64,000 bases of DNA. Origin: Rhopalosiphum padi (taxonomy: Eukaryota > Arthropoda > Insecta > Hemiptera > Aphididae). The notes below the pieces were generated by a model. That model saw only the letters and a program-made list of their open reading frames with translations. It was not told the origin of the DNA and did not search any database. Positions 57,801 through 64,000 of this stretch are shown in pieces. Within the stretch, counting starts at the first letter, position 1. Every line of letters starts with the position of its first letter. The translations under genes were made by a program, and so were the position numbers. Where the stretch lies: the NCBI RefSeq assembly GCF_020882245.1, contig NC_083598.1, positions 26,015,858 through 26,079,857 on the forward strand, written 5' to 3'.

Positions 57801-60800
57801 TAAGTGTGTGCTGTTAATTAACAGTCACTAGTAAATTTCTACATTTATATAATGATATTGGTGAATTTCGGTAATGCCTATAGTATTTATTCTAATTTAG
57901 GAATAACGGAATAGTCACGATTATTATAACACAGTATCTTATACTATAACTATAAGATCTAGTTGTTTTATTATGCTGCGGAACAATTTGTATCGCTAAA
58001 TTTTGTATCCACGTAATGCTGCCATACTATAATTTATAGTTTGTCATGTTGTAATAATTCAAATAATTTTCCTCGTTATTTTTTAAAAATAATAATTATT
58101 TGTATAGCAAAATAATCATAATAATAATTATTCATTGATTTAATTAATATGTTGTTTCTATTTTATAATATGAGACAAATTCAACTATAGCACTATAATA
58201 ATATGTACAAAATATACGTACCTATGTCAACATTAACCAACACCGTGATGTGTATGTCAACATTGACCGAAATCCAATGTCAACATCTACTAGTAAATGT
58301 CTATATTATTCTAATTTTTCAACATTTACTAATTTATTAGGTGTATGTAAACATTCATCAGGTGACTATCAGCATTCACCAATTGTGAACATTCGCAGTA
58401 TCAAACATATCTACTATATATATATATATATATATTGTGTGTGTTTTTGATAAATGTTCTTATTATGGGATAGTAAGCGTTAAAATAGTTCAAATTATTA
58501 GATACCTAGATAATGCATAATTAATTTTATTGAAAAATAGTTAATTGTTATTTAAGTATTTTGTTGAAAACAATGATACATTTTTGATATGAATAGAAAT
58601 AGCTGATTAAAATATTGGAAGCAAAGCACATACGATCAAATTAAAATATCATATTAAACAATTTACAACCTGTTTGTATTAATTCAGTAAAATTATTGTT
58701 TTAGTATATTCCATAATATATTAATTATTATATTATACTGTTTATTTTTCGTATAGTATTAAGGTTCCTTGTGAACAATTTTAAATTTAAAATCATTTAA
58801 AAATAATGTATTATCCAAAAATTATTTATTGTATACCTAAGTATTAAACTGGATTAGTAGTTTTTAATAAATTCAACATTTTTAGTGTTGTCTTTATTTA
58901 ATTTTGCATCTATATATTTTCAGAACATTTAATAAAATAAATCAGGTTAATAGGCATTGCAGACAGTGACATTAATGATGTTAAAAACGTTTTACCGATA
59001 ATTTCGATAAAAGAAAAAAAATATGATTAGTTAATAATATAAGTCAAATAATCTTAACCTAATTATTATAACTGTTCACTTTTACCAAGATAAAATAGGT
59101 TTTCAGGATGTTGCTTTTTCATAAAATATTTATATAAACATGAATATTGAAGCTGCGGTAAACAACTAGTATCTTTCAAGATTAAAATTTAATTTAAGTT
59201 TTTGTTGTATGACAAGTACTTTATTAATCATTTTGATGTATGTTATATAGTCTAATATAGATTTACATTATAAATTCCATGAATAATTTGACAAGTTAAC
59301 TATTATATTATATTATCATACTTTAATGGACACTTGTTCATCTTACATTTGGTTTCGAGAGGAATTTTATAAATCTCATGTGGCATGCGTAGTATAATAA
59401 ATTATCATTTGAGTAGAAAAATGTATTACAGAAACATGAGTGTTGAATTTCGATTGGTTGCATACATCGAACTAATACATTTTAGTTCATGGCAAAAATA
59501 TCGTAATGGCATTAAGAACGAATGTGAGAAATTTTTCAGTGAGAGTAAACAGAAAACGTACTGTGAGTTTAATTTTTAAACCCGTAGTGCTGAGTGTTGA
59601 CTATCGAAGGCGGACGTCGGGAAGCTTATTTGGCGCACGAAAACCATATTGTGGGTTGAAGGACTTTTATGCCGCTGTCGTACACGCCGATGTTTTAACA
59701 GCGGTAAGGTGGGAAAAAACGCTTTTGCGGGTGGTGCACGGGAGTGAGGATGGGTCGGTCAGGGGTGAGGGATTTCTGCCATAAGAAACATTCATCAATT
59801 TTAAGGGCTGTCAATAGCTGTATTCATTGAGGCTCTTCGCGTGCAACAACAATAACAACCACAACCGCAACGGCAACCACAACCACAACAACAACGTCAC
59901 AACGACCTAAACACATTCATTCTTTGCCCACGACGCGTCCGTCCAGATCGATAACCGAATAAAATACAAAATAAACATTGGAAAATTATAACGGATTTCT
60001 ATGCCTATACCTACCTAATACACACTTGCTGGTTACGTGTCCAGTGTATAGTAATTTTTTGTTTTGACCGAAAGAATCAGAATCTAATTTCAAATACGGT
60101 GATATAGTTATAGATAGGAGGACATCTAATCGTTTTGGATATTACATTTTGGTTTTATATATTGTAACTGCTGCTGTTGGTCGATACATTATTACAACGT
60201 TCACGGAAGAAATGACAGTGCTCAATGGTATTATGTTATTTTCAAGTATACAATATTTATATATCGGTGTGCGTGCATGTAACTTTGAGAATTGTGTGTG
60301 TATGTATAAAGTATGGCGAACTACTGCAGTTGAGGATAATGGGAATAAGAAGAAAAAATATATCAACTCTAATAATATTTTTTATGTTTTATTCGCTAGA
60401 ACACTCGCGCAGTTAGTTTACAAAGGACACCACCGCTGTCACCTATATGTTTGTCGTTTGAAAGAGGACAAAAAATATGTATTTATTTGTGTTTACATCT
60501 CGGAAATGCCGAGAAAATATTCTTGTTGTGTAAACACACGATTGAAAAACGTCGTTTATATTATAATACATTCAAAGTTGTCTCGGCGGAAAATACCTGA
60601 ATGTTTCTCGTATAACGTAGATTATTTTGACTTGCAGTCATCTGTGATAATAATGTGTGTGAACACAGTATAAATACATATTTTACCTTTAAAACAAATT
60701 TGTATATATAAAAAAAAAAAATCAAATCACCATGGGAACATAAATTATACCATGGAAATATTGGAAATTTTTTAAATACTTAAACTATTCTAATGAAATT

Positions 60801-63209
60801 GATTAATTTAAAAATATTTATTTATATATATAAGATAAGAATATAATAGGTACTTGTAATAAGTTCGTAATATCATAGTCTTGTTATATTACATAGCTGA
60901 GTTGTGGTTAATAATATAATAATAAGTAATAGATTTTAATTATTCTCATTATAGTCTGCGGTATTTCGCTATTTTCATTGTTGAAACTTGAATGATTTTA
61001 AATTAATTATGTAATTTAGTATTAGTTTAAAGATAAATATACATACAGTATATTATATGATACGGTTACCTAATCAACCTGTTGATGATACGTATTTAGT
61101 AATAATTGAAAATACAGATGATATGATTTAAAAATAATGTTTGAAATAGTGGAAAAAACATTACGTTTAAATGTTTAATGAACTAAATGAACTTAATTAC
61201 TATTAAATAATATTAATAATAATAAAAAAAAACATTTTTAAATATTAATCGTAGAAGACTAGAAAATTGAAGACGAATTGCACAAAGATAAATAAATTAT
61301 AATTTTTTGAACCTATAGACAATAGACGATCTTCACTCATAACCGACTTTTGAAAGCATCATTGAATTTAAATTTAACACATCCATAATGGTGAAATATT
61401 CATGACTTTTTATATTTATAGATTTTTATTGTTTAGAAAAAGTACAATGCTATAATGGTACATTAAAGTAGTAAATATAAAATTTCCATCGAGAATAATC
61501 TATTAAATATGATTATGTCTGAATGGTTACACGTGTGTAATAGGTATAATATATTATAGTACAATAGTAGTAAATTTAATGTTATAGGTATTGAAGTTTT
61601 TATTTAAAATCAAAGACTGTATGTTAGCTTTATAGTTATAAGTAAAGCTGCGCAAGTATTTTTCTACGACTTTAAAACTATAAGGAATATAATATACTAA
61701 TCAGTTTCAAGTTTAAATGGAAATTGTAATAAAAAGATTTTCCATACTGTTACAAGCTTTTAGAGTCGACTGATGAAGGGAGAACGGCGGGAGTAGGACA
61801 TTGAACAAAACAAATGTCGATGGTCTAGACACATAAAGTCTGAATAGTTTTTTTTTATTTTCGTTCTGTTTTAAAACTTTAAACTGCTTCAAAATTTTTG
61901 TATTTTCCTCAATGTGTATATGCTTTTACAATAAAACGACTGAACATTTAAATTAACAAAAGATAAGGAAAACACGTAAACACGTACGAAAAATTCAAAC
62001 TTCAATATTCGGCGATAGAACACGATGGTAATGTGCGTGTATTTATAACCTTTCTGTTACAGATGAGATACCGCGATAATACAGAATTATCGTCGGCATA
62101 AACAGGAGAGAGGTACGACACGTGGACAGTGTGCTGAACACATTCAATAGTTTTGTAGAAATGTTGATGAATAACGGTGGCCAGTGGCGTATTTAGGATT
62201 TCGTCGAGTAGGAGATGTGACTATAATGTTGTCGATGCCAAACGTACCGGCATTTTATTACCTACGGATAAAGTGATAAATAAAAAAAAAAACACGACCA
62301 TAATCATATAAATATAAGCCAAGGGAGAGATATAATATTATATTATACATCCCGAATAGTCTTTTATTTTCGTTTTATAATATTTTAAAACCCCAAACGA
62401 CTTCAAAATGATAACATATATTGCTCGATGTGTACATGTTTTCACGATAAAACGGCTGAAAATTATATATTATATATCTCCGCGGCGTAAATACGATACC
62501 GACTGCGGTGTTAATGGACGTAGCACTACAGATGATGGAAAAGTGAAACAGACGTTTTGAAATTATTCTTTTCGCGAAACACTCGGGTCATCACAACAAC
62601 CACAACAACAGCAACGTTAGTAATAAACGACATTTAAGACGACGGTACCTGTATAATATTATTATGGTTGTTTATTTATGGTCCGGTCCGGACACTTACC
62701 GTGGTCACAGTGCTGGCGCTGCTGCTGGCCCGGTGATCGTGTTGGCCGCGTTCCGGCGCGGCGGCGGCGATTTTCGACTCGACCGGGCCAACGCCGTTCT
62801 TGACGCTGATCTCCAGGTAACAGTGGCTGTTCTCCAGGTGGCTCTGTGCCCGCCGCTCCTCCAGCACGATCTTGCGGGCGGCCCGAAAGATCTTGTAGTA
62901 CACGGTGATCATGACGGTCAGCGGTATGTAGAACGAGCCCAATGTCGCGTATATCTGGTAACCGAAGTTCTGGCACACGGTGCAGTGCGGCACCCCGTCC
63001 ACGGTCGAGTGCTCGTTGCCCAGTATGAGCACCGGCGGCAGGCTAATGCACGCCGCGCCCAGCCACACCAGCGACACGCACACCAACATCCGGCGGGGCG
63101 TCCGCTTCACGCCGTACTCGAGCGGCTTGGTGATGGCGTAGTACCGGTCCACGCTGATCATGCACAGGTTCAATATGGACGCGGTGCACGACAGCACGTC
63201 GAACGACAC
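3662..63209 (-). CDS. 5-HT7: Serotonin receptor 5-HT7 class (3' part; three exons)
   Basis: Joined minus-strand exons 63209-62700, 6454-6080 and 3928-3662 encode 383 residues ending at TAG (3664-3662). The product is a rhodopsin-family GPCR. Visible landmarks are the aspartate of TM3 (VSFDVL), the DRY box, a Cys pair in loop 2 (CTVC), FYIP in TM5, CWLPFF in TM6 and NPVIY in TM7. The segment KKLRFQLAKERKAST before TM6, the LGNEH loop 2 start and the ESFL-type C-terminus match what I recall of insect 5-HT7 receptors rather than 5-HT1 types. Members of this class bind serotonin at the plasma membrane and raise cAMP through Gs. TM1, TM2 and the start codon are absent and should lie past position 64000. 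All junctions are phase 0 with GT-AG ends. Subtype is assigned from remembered family motifs, not a search; another amine receptor subtype is the alternative. Confidence 0.9.
3929..6079 (-). other. 5-HT7: 5-HT7 last intron (2,151 bp)
   Basis: Donor gtgagt at 6079-6074 and acceptor cag at 3931-3929 interrupt the TM7 NPxxY motif between Pro and Val, phase 0. The part nearest the terminal exon (4020-4100) is G-rich on the plus strand, with three runs of four or five G. A (taa)n run lies at 4720-4743. A more G+C-rich patch at 5100-5450 carries an open minus-strand frame (5093-5407) without recognisable features. No separate gene is supported. Confidence 0.85.
4720..4743. repeat. (TAA)n microsatellite
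   Basis: Eight uninterrupted trinucleotide units in the last 5-HT7 intron. Confidence 0.85.
6080..6454 (-). CDS. 5-HT7: 5-HT7 exon: end of loop 3, TM6 and TM7
   Basis: This 375-bp exon (125 codons, phase 0 both ends) begins with TGC after the acceptor cag at 6457-6455, preceded by a T-rich tract. It ends in Asn-Pro before donor gtgagt (6079-6074). The first 60 or so residues are the distal third loop, variable and Gly/Ala-rich (GRPAAAATKKPESGG). KKLRFQLAKERKASTTLGII leads into TM6 with CWLPFF, followed by an extracellular loop with Pro and Ser, then TM7 with FLWLGYANSLLNP. The NPxxY motif is cut after Pro by the intron. Reading through the donor instead gives about 40 unrelated residues and a stop, so retention of this intron would remove helix 8 and the tail. 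Confidence 0.94.
6801..6830. repeat. (TA)15 microsatellite
   Basis: Thirty bases of uninterrupted TA about 350 bp inside the 3' end of the giant intron. Confidence 0.95.
6831..14133. other. Intron sequence, nothing gene-like
   Basis: A/T-rich throughout. A patch at 6880-7190 is open on both strands (100 codons minus, 72 plus) but neither frame resembles a known protein. A short stem with 10-bp arms (cattttggtt at 12070-12079 and its inverse at 12095-12104) is the only local structure noticed. Confidence 0.5.
14134..14315. mobile_element. Short hAT-like remnant related to the 1479 element
   Basis: The left end cagtgcttgatttggg differs by one base from the left end of the element at 1479. The right end ccccaattcaaacatt is a degraded inverse. 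Flanks share tataac, compatible with a decayed 8-bp duplication. At about 180 bp it is a deletion derivative with no coding capacity. Confidence 0.55.
14316..23138. other. Intron sequence, nothing gene-like
   Basis: A/T-rich with no protein-like frame. A slightly more G+C-rich patch occurs near 17.70-17.92 kb; I see no splice-bounded frame or structure in it. Confidence 0.5.
23139..23172. repeat. Perfect hairpin, 13-bp arms
   Basis: Arms acgattgttgaat (23141-23153) and attcaacaatcgt (23158-23170) are exact inverse complements around a 4-base loop ttat. The stem can extend by a G-T and a G-C pair. No U-rich terminator context or RNA-gene motif accompanies it. Confidence 0.8.
23173..30870. other. 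Intron sequence, nothing gene-like
   Basis: A/T-rich. A copy of a dispersed repeat word is at 28311-28346. Overlapping small frames on both strands at 30185-30733 lie in a slightly more G+C-rich patch but show no recognisable protein. Confidence 0.45.
28311..28346 (-). repeat. Dispersed repeat word, copy 1
   Basis: On the minus strand it reads gattctgagcagagatgg followed by gtcagc. The same word with variations recurs at 44165 (plus) and 46141 (minus), suggesting remnants of one interspersed repeat family. Full extent was not determined. Confidence 0.35.
30871..31285. mobile_element. Truncated foldback/TIR element, copy 1
   Basis: Begins at cagggtgtcccgtg after a TA dinucleotide. The internal part forms a long imperfect hairpin: the stretch ending tttctagtttcgaga (near 31155) is inverted at about 31229-31258 (acgaaactagaaaaaat). 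The first 100 bp and the hairpin core match the element at 50300-51470. The right arm stops at about 31285, so the right terminus is missing. It has no coding capacity. Confidence 0.7.
31585..33900 (+). pseudogene. Decayed non-LTR retrotransposon with RT and RNase H relics
   Basis: Plus-strand fragments in shifting frames match landmarks of I/Jockey-like LINE polyproteins. IFSIFELNNSLSHNKSKG at 31590-31648 resembles the start of the RT domain, where KSxGPD follows. WK-stop-ALVVLIPK at 31736-31768 resembles the WK..LV.PI.K motif. SAETIEEY at 32573-32596 and FTWIP-stop-YISLVRNEEFD (33462-33500) resemble RNase H, where WIPSHVGIxGNExAD is usual. Stops and frameshifts are frequent, so it is not functional. 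The RNase H part is split by a TIR element (32624-33412). Outer limits are uncertain; the A/T-only tract after 33945 may be its 3' tail. Only reading relics are described; clade assignment is tentative. Confidence 0.6.
32624..33412. mobile_element. TIR element nested in the LINE relic
   Basis: The left arm contains gtgaaatggtcgccac and ggtcgccaggataattg; the right arm is the imperfect inverse, with ggcgaccaattg and cgcgactatttcaccgg. The arms extend roughly 80-90 bp. A 9-bp direct repeat caaataaag occurs at 32615-32623 and 33413-33421, which would fit a Mutator-like 9-bp target duplication, but the left outer 15 bases match the right arm poorly. The interior is A/T-rich and non-coding. Removing it brings the two RNase H relics to roughly the expected spacing. 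Confidence 0.65.
33945..34103. repeat. 159-bp tract with only A and T, self-complementary
   Basis: No G or C for about 159 bases, made of aat/att units that read outward from a centre near 34020 and could fold back on themselves. It directly follows the LINE relic and may be its expanded 3' tail. Confidence 0.8.
34104..38270. other. Intron sequence, nothing gene-like
   Basis: A/T-rich. The best open frame (37131-37376, 81 codons, plus strand) has no recognisable domain and no splice context worth noting. Confidence 0.45.
38271..39080. promoter_or_regulatory. G+C-richer island with TATA-like boxes, candidate regulatory element
   Basis: This stretch, in the middle of the giant intron, is visibly richer in G+C and CpG than its surroundings. 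It contains tatataaaa-like boxes at 38398-38406 and 38683-38692 on the plus strand. A ttcatt initiator-like word lies about 33 bp after the first, and ccaat words precede it. A gtaagt donor-like site lies at about 38846. It could be an enhancer, an alternative promoter or an exon of a non-coding transcript on the strand opposite to 5-HT7. No long frame or transposon end was seen in it. Confidence 0.3.
39081..45430. other. Intron sequence, nothing gene-like
   Basis: A/T-rich. A milder G+C-richer patch lies at 39.59-39.86 kb. A dispersed repeat word and small hairpin are at 44075-44195. No gene supported. Confidence 0.45.
44075..44195 (+). repeat. Dispersed repeat word, copy 2, with small hairpin
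   Basis: gattctgaaaggagagt followed by gtcagc at 44165-44188 matches the inverse of 28311-28346. Just upstream, atgtcgag (44075-44082) and ctcgacat (44088-44095) form a perfect 8-bp stem with a 5-base loop. Confidence 0.4.
45431..45616. mobile_element. Miniature hAT-like element
   Basis: The left end tagtagtgcgcaacccc and the right end aggttgcgcaccattg are inverse repeats. Eight-base flanks gtgtatac (45423-45430) and gtgagtac (45617-45624) agree at six positions, consistent with an aged 8-bp target duplication. At 186 bp it is non-coding. Confidence 0.7.
45617..47521. other. Intron sequence with one dispersed repeat word and an (AT)n run
   Basis: A third copy of the dispersed word (minus-strand gattctgagtagagcgagg) is at 46141-46168. 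Uninterrupted (AT)n is at 47001-47023. A 69-codon plus-strand frame at 45767-45976 is unrecognised and lysine/asparagine-rich as expected by chance in A/T-rich DNA. Confidence 0.45.
47001..47023. repeat. (AT)n microsatellite
   Basis: Twenty-three bases of uninterrupted AT. Confidence 0.9.
47522..48205. mobile_element. TA-flanked element with long imperfect TIRs
   Basis: The left end caggatagttcatcaaacatg pairs with the right end catgtttgggtcaactaaactg, each bordered by TA. Similarity of the arms continues inward with indels (for example ttaaataccatat near 47608 on the left and its inverse near 48095 on the right). A TA target site is typical of Tc1/mariner-like MITEs. There is no transposase frame in 684 bp. 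Confidence 0.65.
48206..50299. other. Intron sequence, nothing gene-like
   Basis: A/T-rich. One 82-codon minus-strand frame at 49532-49780 is unrecognised. Confidence 0.45.
50300..51470. mobile_element. TA-flanked foldback/TIR element, copy 2
   Basis: The left end caggatgtctcgtgaggat, including gaaataatggagatatcat, is mirrored at the right end by atgatatctcgattatttc and aaatccttgcgggacac: TIRs of about 65-70 bp, with TA at each border. The left half also contains an internal foldback around 50580, homologous to copy 1 at 30871. Between the foldback and right TIR lie about 550 bp of unrelated A/T-rich sequence (with an 81-codon frame of no known type), perhaps the original interior or an insertion. 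It is near full length, so it defines both ends of the family. Confidence 0.75.
51471..55963. other. Intron sequence, nothing gene-like
   Basis: Starts in a (TA)n run (51470-51491) abutting the foldback element. The rest is A/T-rich with no supported gene. Confidence 0.45.
55964..56481. mobile_element. hAT-like MITE with 8-bp TSD
   Basis: The left end cagatgtgccaaacct and the right end aggttggacacgcctg are imperfect inverse repeats; inner gcgggccacattcg and cacgggccgtagg extend the similarity. The flanks atctacaa (55956-55963) and atatacaa (56482-56489) differ at one base, an 8-bp duplication. At 518 bp it is non-coding. The 80-codon frame at 55967-56209 starts inside the TIR and is not a gene. 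Confidence 0.8.
56490..57399. other. Intron sequence, nothing gene-like
   Basis: A slightly G+C-richer patch at 56.96-57.31 kb holds an 83-codon plus-strand frame (57072-57323) with a hydrophobic C-terminal segment (VVIIIIILLLLCS). No family is recognised and the hydrophobic run derives from a simple (aat)-like repeat. Confidence 0.4.
57400..57454. repeat. Near-perfect hairpin with 21-bp arms
   Basis: The right arm 57434-57454 is the exact inverse of the left arm 57400-57424 apart from a 4-base bulge (four extra bases within tctaactgtctg). The loop is about 9 bases. The length resembles a small foldback or a pre-miRNA-like stem, but it sits in TA-repeat DNA. Confidence 0.75.
57690..58416. 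mobile_element. Long-TIR element with repeated tgaatgt/tcaacatt words
   Basis: Left arm words gaatgtccgcaattggtg and ggtgaatgctgatagtcacc are mirrored at the right by ggtgactatcagcattcacc and caattgtgaacattcgcagt. The arms carry several variant copies of a ggtgaatg/tgtcaacat unit, giving TIRs of about 150-200 bp. It is bordered on the right by a (TA)n run (58414-58435). The 66-codon frame at 58250-58450 lies in the right arm and is not a gene. Ends are approximate; superfamily unknown. Confidence 0.65.
58414..58435. repeat. (TA)n microsatellite
   Basis: Twenty-two bases of TA adjoining the right end of the long-TIR element. Confidence 0.85.
58436..60211. other. Intron sequence with a G+C-richer patch
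   Basis: A/T-rich up to 59.5 kb. The patch at 59.58-59.91 kb is G+C-richer and holds a 92-codon plus-strand frame (59506-59784) with no recognisable domain. A CAA/CCA-type trinucleotide repeat follows at 59842-59906. Confidence 0.4.
59842..59906. repeat. Imperfect (CAA/CCA)n repeat
   Basis: A run of caa, cca and cga-type triplets of about 65 bases on the plus strand. Confidence 0.75.
60212..60673 (+). CDS. Unrecognised open frame, 153 codons, doubtful
   Basis: From the first ATG at 60212 the frame runs 153 codons to TAA; it is open upstream to 60149 without another ATG. This is the longest frame in the giant intron and lies opposite to 5-HT7. The translation is rich in Tyr, Ile, Val and Cys, with a lysine cluster NKKKKY and no motif I recognise. 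The following AATAAA-like signals are not informative in such DNA. It may be a chance frame, a fragment of an unknown repeat or an intronic gene; I lean to chance. Confidence 0.12.
   Translation: MTVLNGIMLFSSIQYLYIGVRACNFENCVCMYKVWRTTAVEDNGNKKKKYINSNNIFYVLFARTLAQLVYKGHHRCHLYVCRLKEDKKYVFICVYISEMPRKYSCCVNTRLKNVVYIIIHSKLSRRKIPECFSYNVDYFDLQSSVIIMCVNTV
60674..61840. other. Intron sequence, nothing gene-like
   Basis: A/T-rich, no gene, repeat or RNA structure recognised. Confidence 0.45.
61841..61948 (+). repeat. Direct repeat, copy A
   Basis: Shares order and many exact words with 62353-62464: gaatagt, ttttattttcgtt, ttttaaaac, ttcaaaat, atgtgta, ataaaacg and ctgaa. The two copies are imperfect and about 510 bp apart, upstream of the 5-HT7 exon end. 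Confidence 0.6.
62353..62464 (+). repeat. Direct repeat, copy B
   Basis: Imperfect copy of 61841-61948. It lies about 240 bp from the donor of the 5-HT7 exon, so the repeat unit sits within the 5' end of the giant intron. Confidence 0.6.
62700..63209 (-). CDS. 5-HT7: 5-HT7 exon: TM3 to intracellular loop 3
   Basis: This 510-bp exon (170 codons, phase 0 at both ends) starts after the acceptor AG at 63211-63210 and ends at ACG before a strong donor gtaagt (62699-62694). It encodes TM3 with the conserved Asp in SFDVL, then SVDRYYAITKPLEYGVKRTP (DRY box and loop 2 start). TM4 follows with W, then an extracellular loop with LGNEH and CTVC. TM5 carries GSFYIP and is followed by IFRAARKIVLEERRAQ, the basic start of loop 3. 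Residues after that are low-complexity (AAAAPERG, ASSSASTV), as expected for a variable third loop. G+C is far higher than in surrounding sequence, which creates long antisense frames that are shadows. The preceding codon should be Trp or similar from the upstream exon, outside the window. Confidence 0.93.
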
Positions 63210-63273
63210 CTGTGGGACCACACGCATTCGTTGACATCGTTACAGTGCGCCACCGTCGTCGTACGCATCGATA

Positions 63274-63303
63274 ACGACGACGACGACAACGACGACGACG
63301 ACG
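63274..63303. repeat. (ACG)n trinucleotide repeat
   Basis: About ten acg/aca triplets just upstream of the 5-HT7 exon, in the intron. Confidence 0.85.
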
Positions 63304-63402
63304 ATATTATGTTATTATTATGTTTATTTCGTTTAGTTATTCGACGTGTTTACGGACACGCGACCTGGTTTTGCACCTTGGGTTCTATTACCCTCGATAA
63401 TG

Positions 63403-63494
63403 TTTACCCCCTCCCCTACTATGAATATATTTATTAGAATATTTTGTCGGCCGTTAAAATATCCTATGATAGGATACTGAAGGGGGAGGGTAAA
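63403..63494. repeat. C-rich/G-rich inverted repeat flanking a small palindrome
   Basis: tttaccccctcccct (63403-63417) is nearly the inverse of agggggagggtaaa (63481-63494). Between them atcctatgataggat (63461-63475) is itself a palindrome with 7-base arms. Confidence 0.65.
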
Positions 63495-63686
63495 AATTAC
63501 CAAGCGTAAATATTACGCCGGCTCAGCTGGCGATGTGCTAAAGCGATGGCACGAATTTAGATATCGCATTTACAAATCGACGAATTGCACGAAACCGTTC
63601 GCGAAATTAATCGTACAACTGTTAAGTGGCACGAACGAGACACATAAACCGACCAACGGATTAATTGCACATATTATTATTATGAT

Positions 63687-63704
63687 GGGTGGGTGGGTGG
63701 TGGG
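63687..63704 (+). other. G-quadruplex-type motif
   Basis: Four GGG runs with loops T, T and TGGT (63687-63704) meet the usual G3+N1-7 definition. It lies on the plus strand, which is the template strand for 5-HT7 transcription, in the intron upstream of the TM3 exon. Confidence 0.7.
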
Positions 63705-64000
63705 TGGATGTATATAATATCACGGTGTTGTTCGTTAGTCTATTACGAAGATGATAATATCATACATAGATAATATGTTGTATCGAATATATAGTGTTGG
63801 CGTGGTGCACAGAATAATCTATTTCAGTATATGCACTCATAATAAAAAAAAAATCTAATCTTTGAAAGTATATTTTCTGCTATTTTCATCTTAATCGTTA
63901 TTTCAATAAAACATCTTTTTACGTGCATTTTTCATTTTATATATAAAAAATTAAAATCAGAATATTTCCGGAGTACTATGTTATATACATATCATATATC

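Larger units (their letters stand above)
6455..62699 (-). other. 5-HT7: Giant 5-HT7 intron (56,245 bp)
   Basis: Runs from donor gtaagt (62699-62694) to acceptor cag (6457-6455), phase 0, within the part of the protein that forms intracellular loop 3. It is strongly A/T-rich, and the open frames inside it are short and lack recognisable domains. It carries at least eight recognisable transposable-element copies, listed separately, plus microsatellites. No other gene could be supported on either strand, though small non-coding RNAs or regulatory elements cannot be excluded by eye. Confidence 0.85.
63210..64000 (-). other. 5-HT7: 5-HT7 upstream intron, 3' portion
   Basis: Starts at acceptor AG (63211-63210), preceded on the minus strand by a short tract gtggtccca that is a modest polypyrimidine signal. 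No frame encoding TM1 or TM2 was found in either minus-strand reading up to the window edge, so the upstream exon is further out. The 60-codon plus-strand frame at 63535-63717 is not recognised. Confidence 0.7.

Noticed and set aside
58250..58450. 66-codon frame ending in an Ile-Tyr run
   Set aside because: Lies in the right arm of the long-TIR element and reads through a (TA)n microsatellite.
62664..63437. 257-codon plus-strand open frame
   Set aside because: It is antisense to the 5-HT7 exon; the opposite frame has clear TM3-TM5 motifs and splice sites, and this frame shows no domain.
1..64000. CRISPR arrays, prokaryotic operons or phage modules
   Set aside because: Nothing of the kind is present; repeats are A/T microsatellites or inverted-repeat transposons, and the only gene has spliced eukaryotic structure.

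Overview
This window looks like part of a very A+T-rich insect nuclear genome. The best fit is a hemipteran, most likely an aphid. That is inferred from base composition, recurring short words such as taggtac/acctac, long introns and the kinds of short DNA transposons seen; no species-diagnostic gene is present. There is no bacterial, plasmid, phage or CRISPR content.

Only one gene is securely supported: the 3' part of a serotonin receptor of the insect 5-HT7 class, on the minus strand. Three coding exons are visible: 62700-63209 (end of TM2-TM3 loop, TM3, TM4, TM5 and most of loop 3), 6080-6454 (end of loop 3, TM6, TM7 up to Asn-Pro) and 3662-3928 (the rest of NPxxY, helix 8, C-terminal tail and stop). 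All junctions are GT-AG and phase 0. Together they encode 383 residues. The N-terminus with TM1 and TM2 must lie beyond the right edge. The first exon visible here is separated from the next by a 56,245-bp intron that makes up most of the window. The second visible intron is 2,151 bp.

Layout: 1-3209 is 3' flank with a nested pair of hAT-like elements; 3210-3661 is the likely 3' UTR; 3662-6454 holds the last two exons. Then 6455-62699 is the giant intron, and 62700-63209 is the upstream exon. Finally 63210-64000 is the next intron, with a trinucleotide repeat, a G-rich inverted repeat and a G-quadruplex motif.

The giant intron holds several recognisable repeats: hAT-like miniature elements (14134, 45431, 55964), TA-flanked inverted-repeat or foldback elements (30871, 47522, 50300) and another inverted-repeat element at 57690. 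It also has a decayed non-LTR retrotransposon with RT and RNase H relics (31585-33900), itself split by a TIR element at 32624. A more G+C-rich island with TATA-like sequences lies at 38.27-39.08 kb and is a candidate regulatory element. The remaining intron sequence is A/T-rich and no gene could be supported in it. I did not find a convincing undescribed biological system; the most interesting points are the gene architecture, the nested transposons and a few structured non-coding sites.
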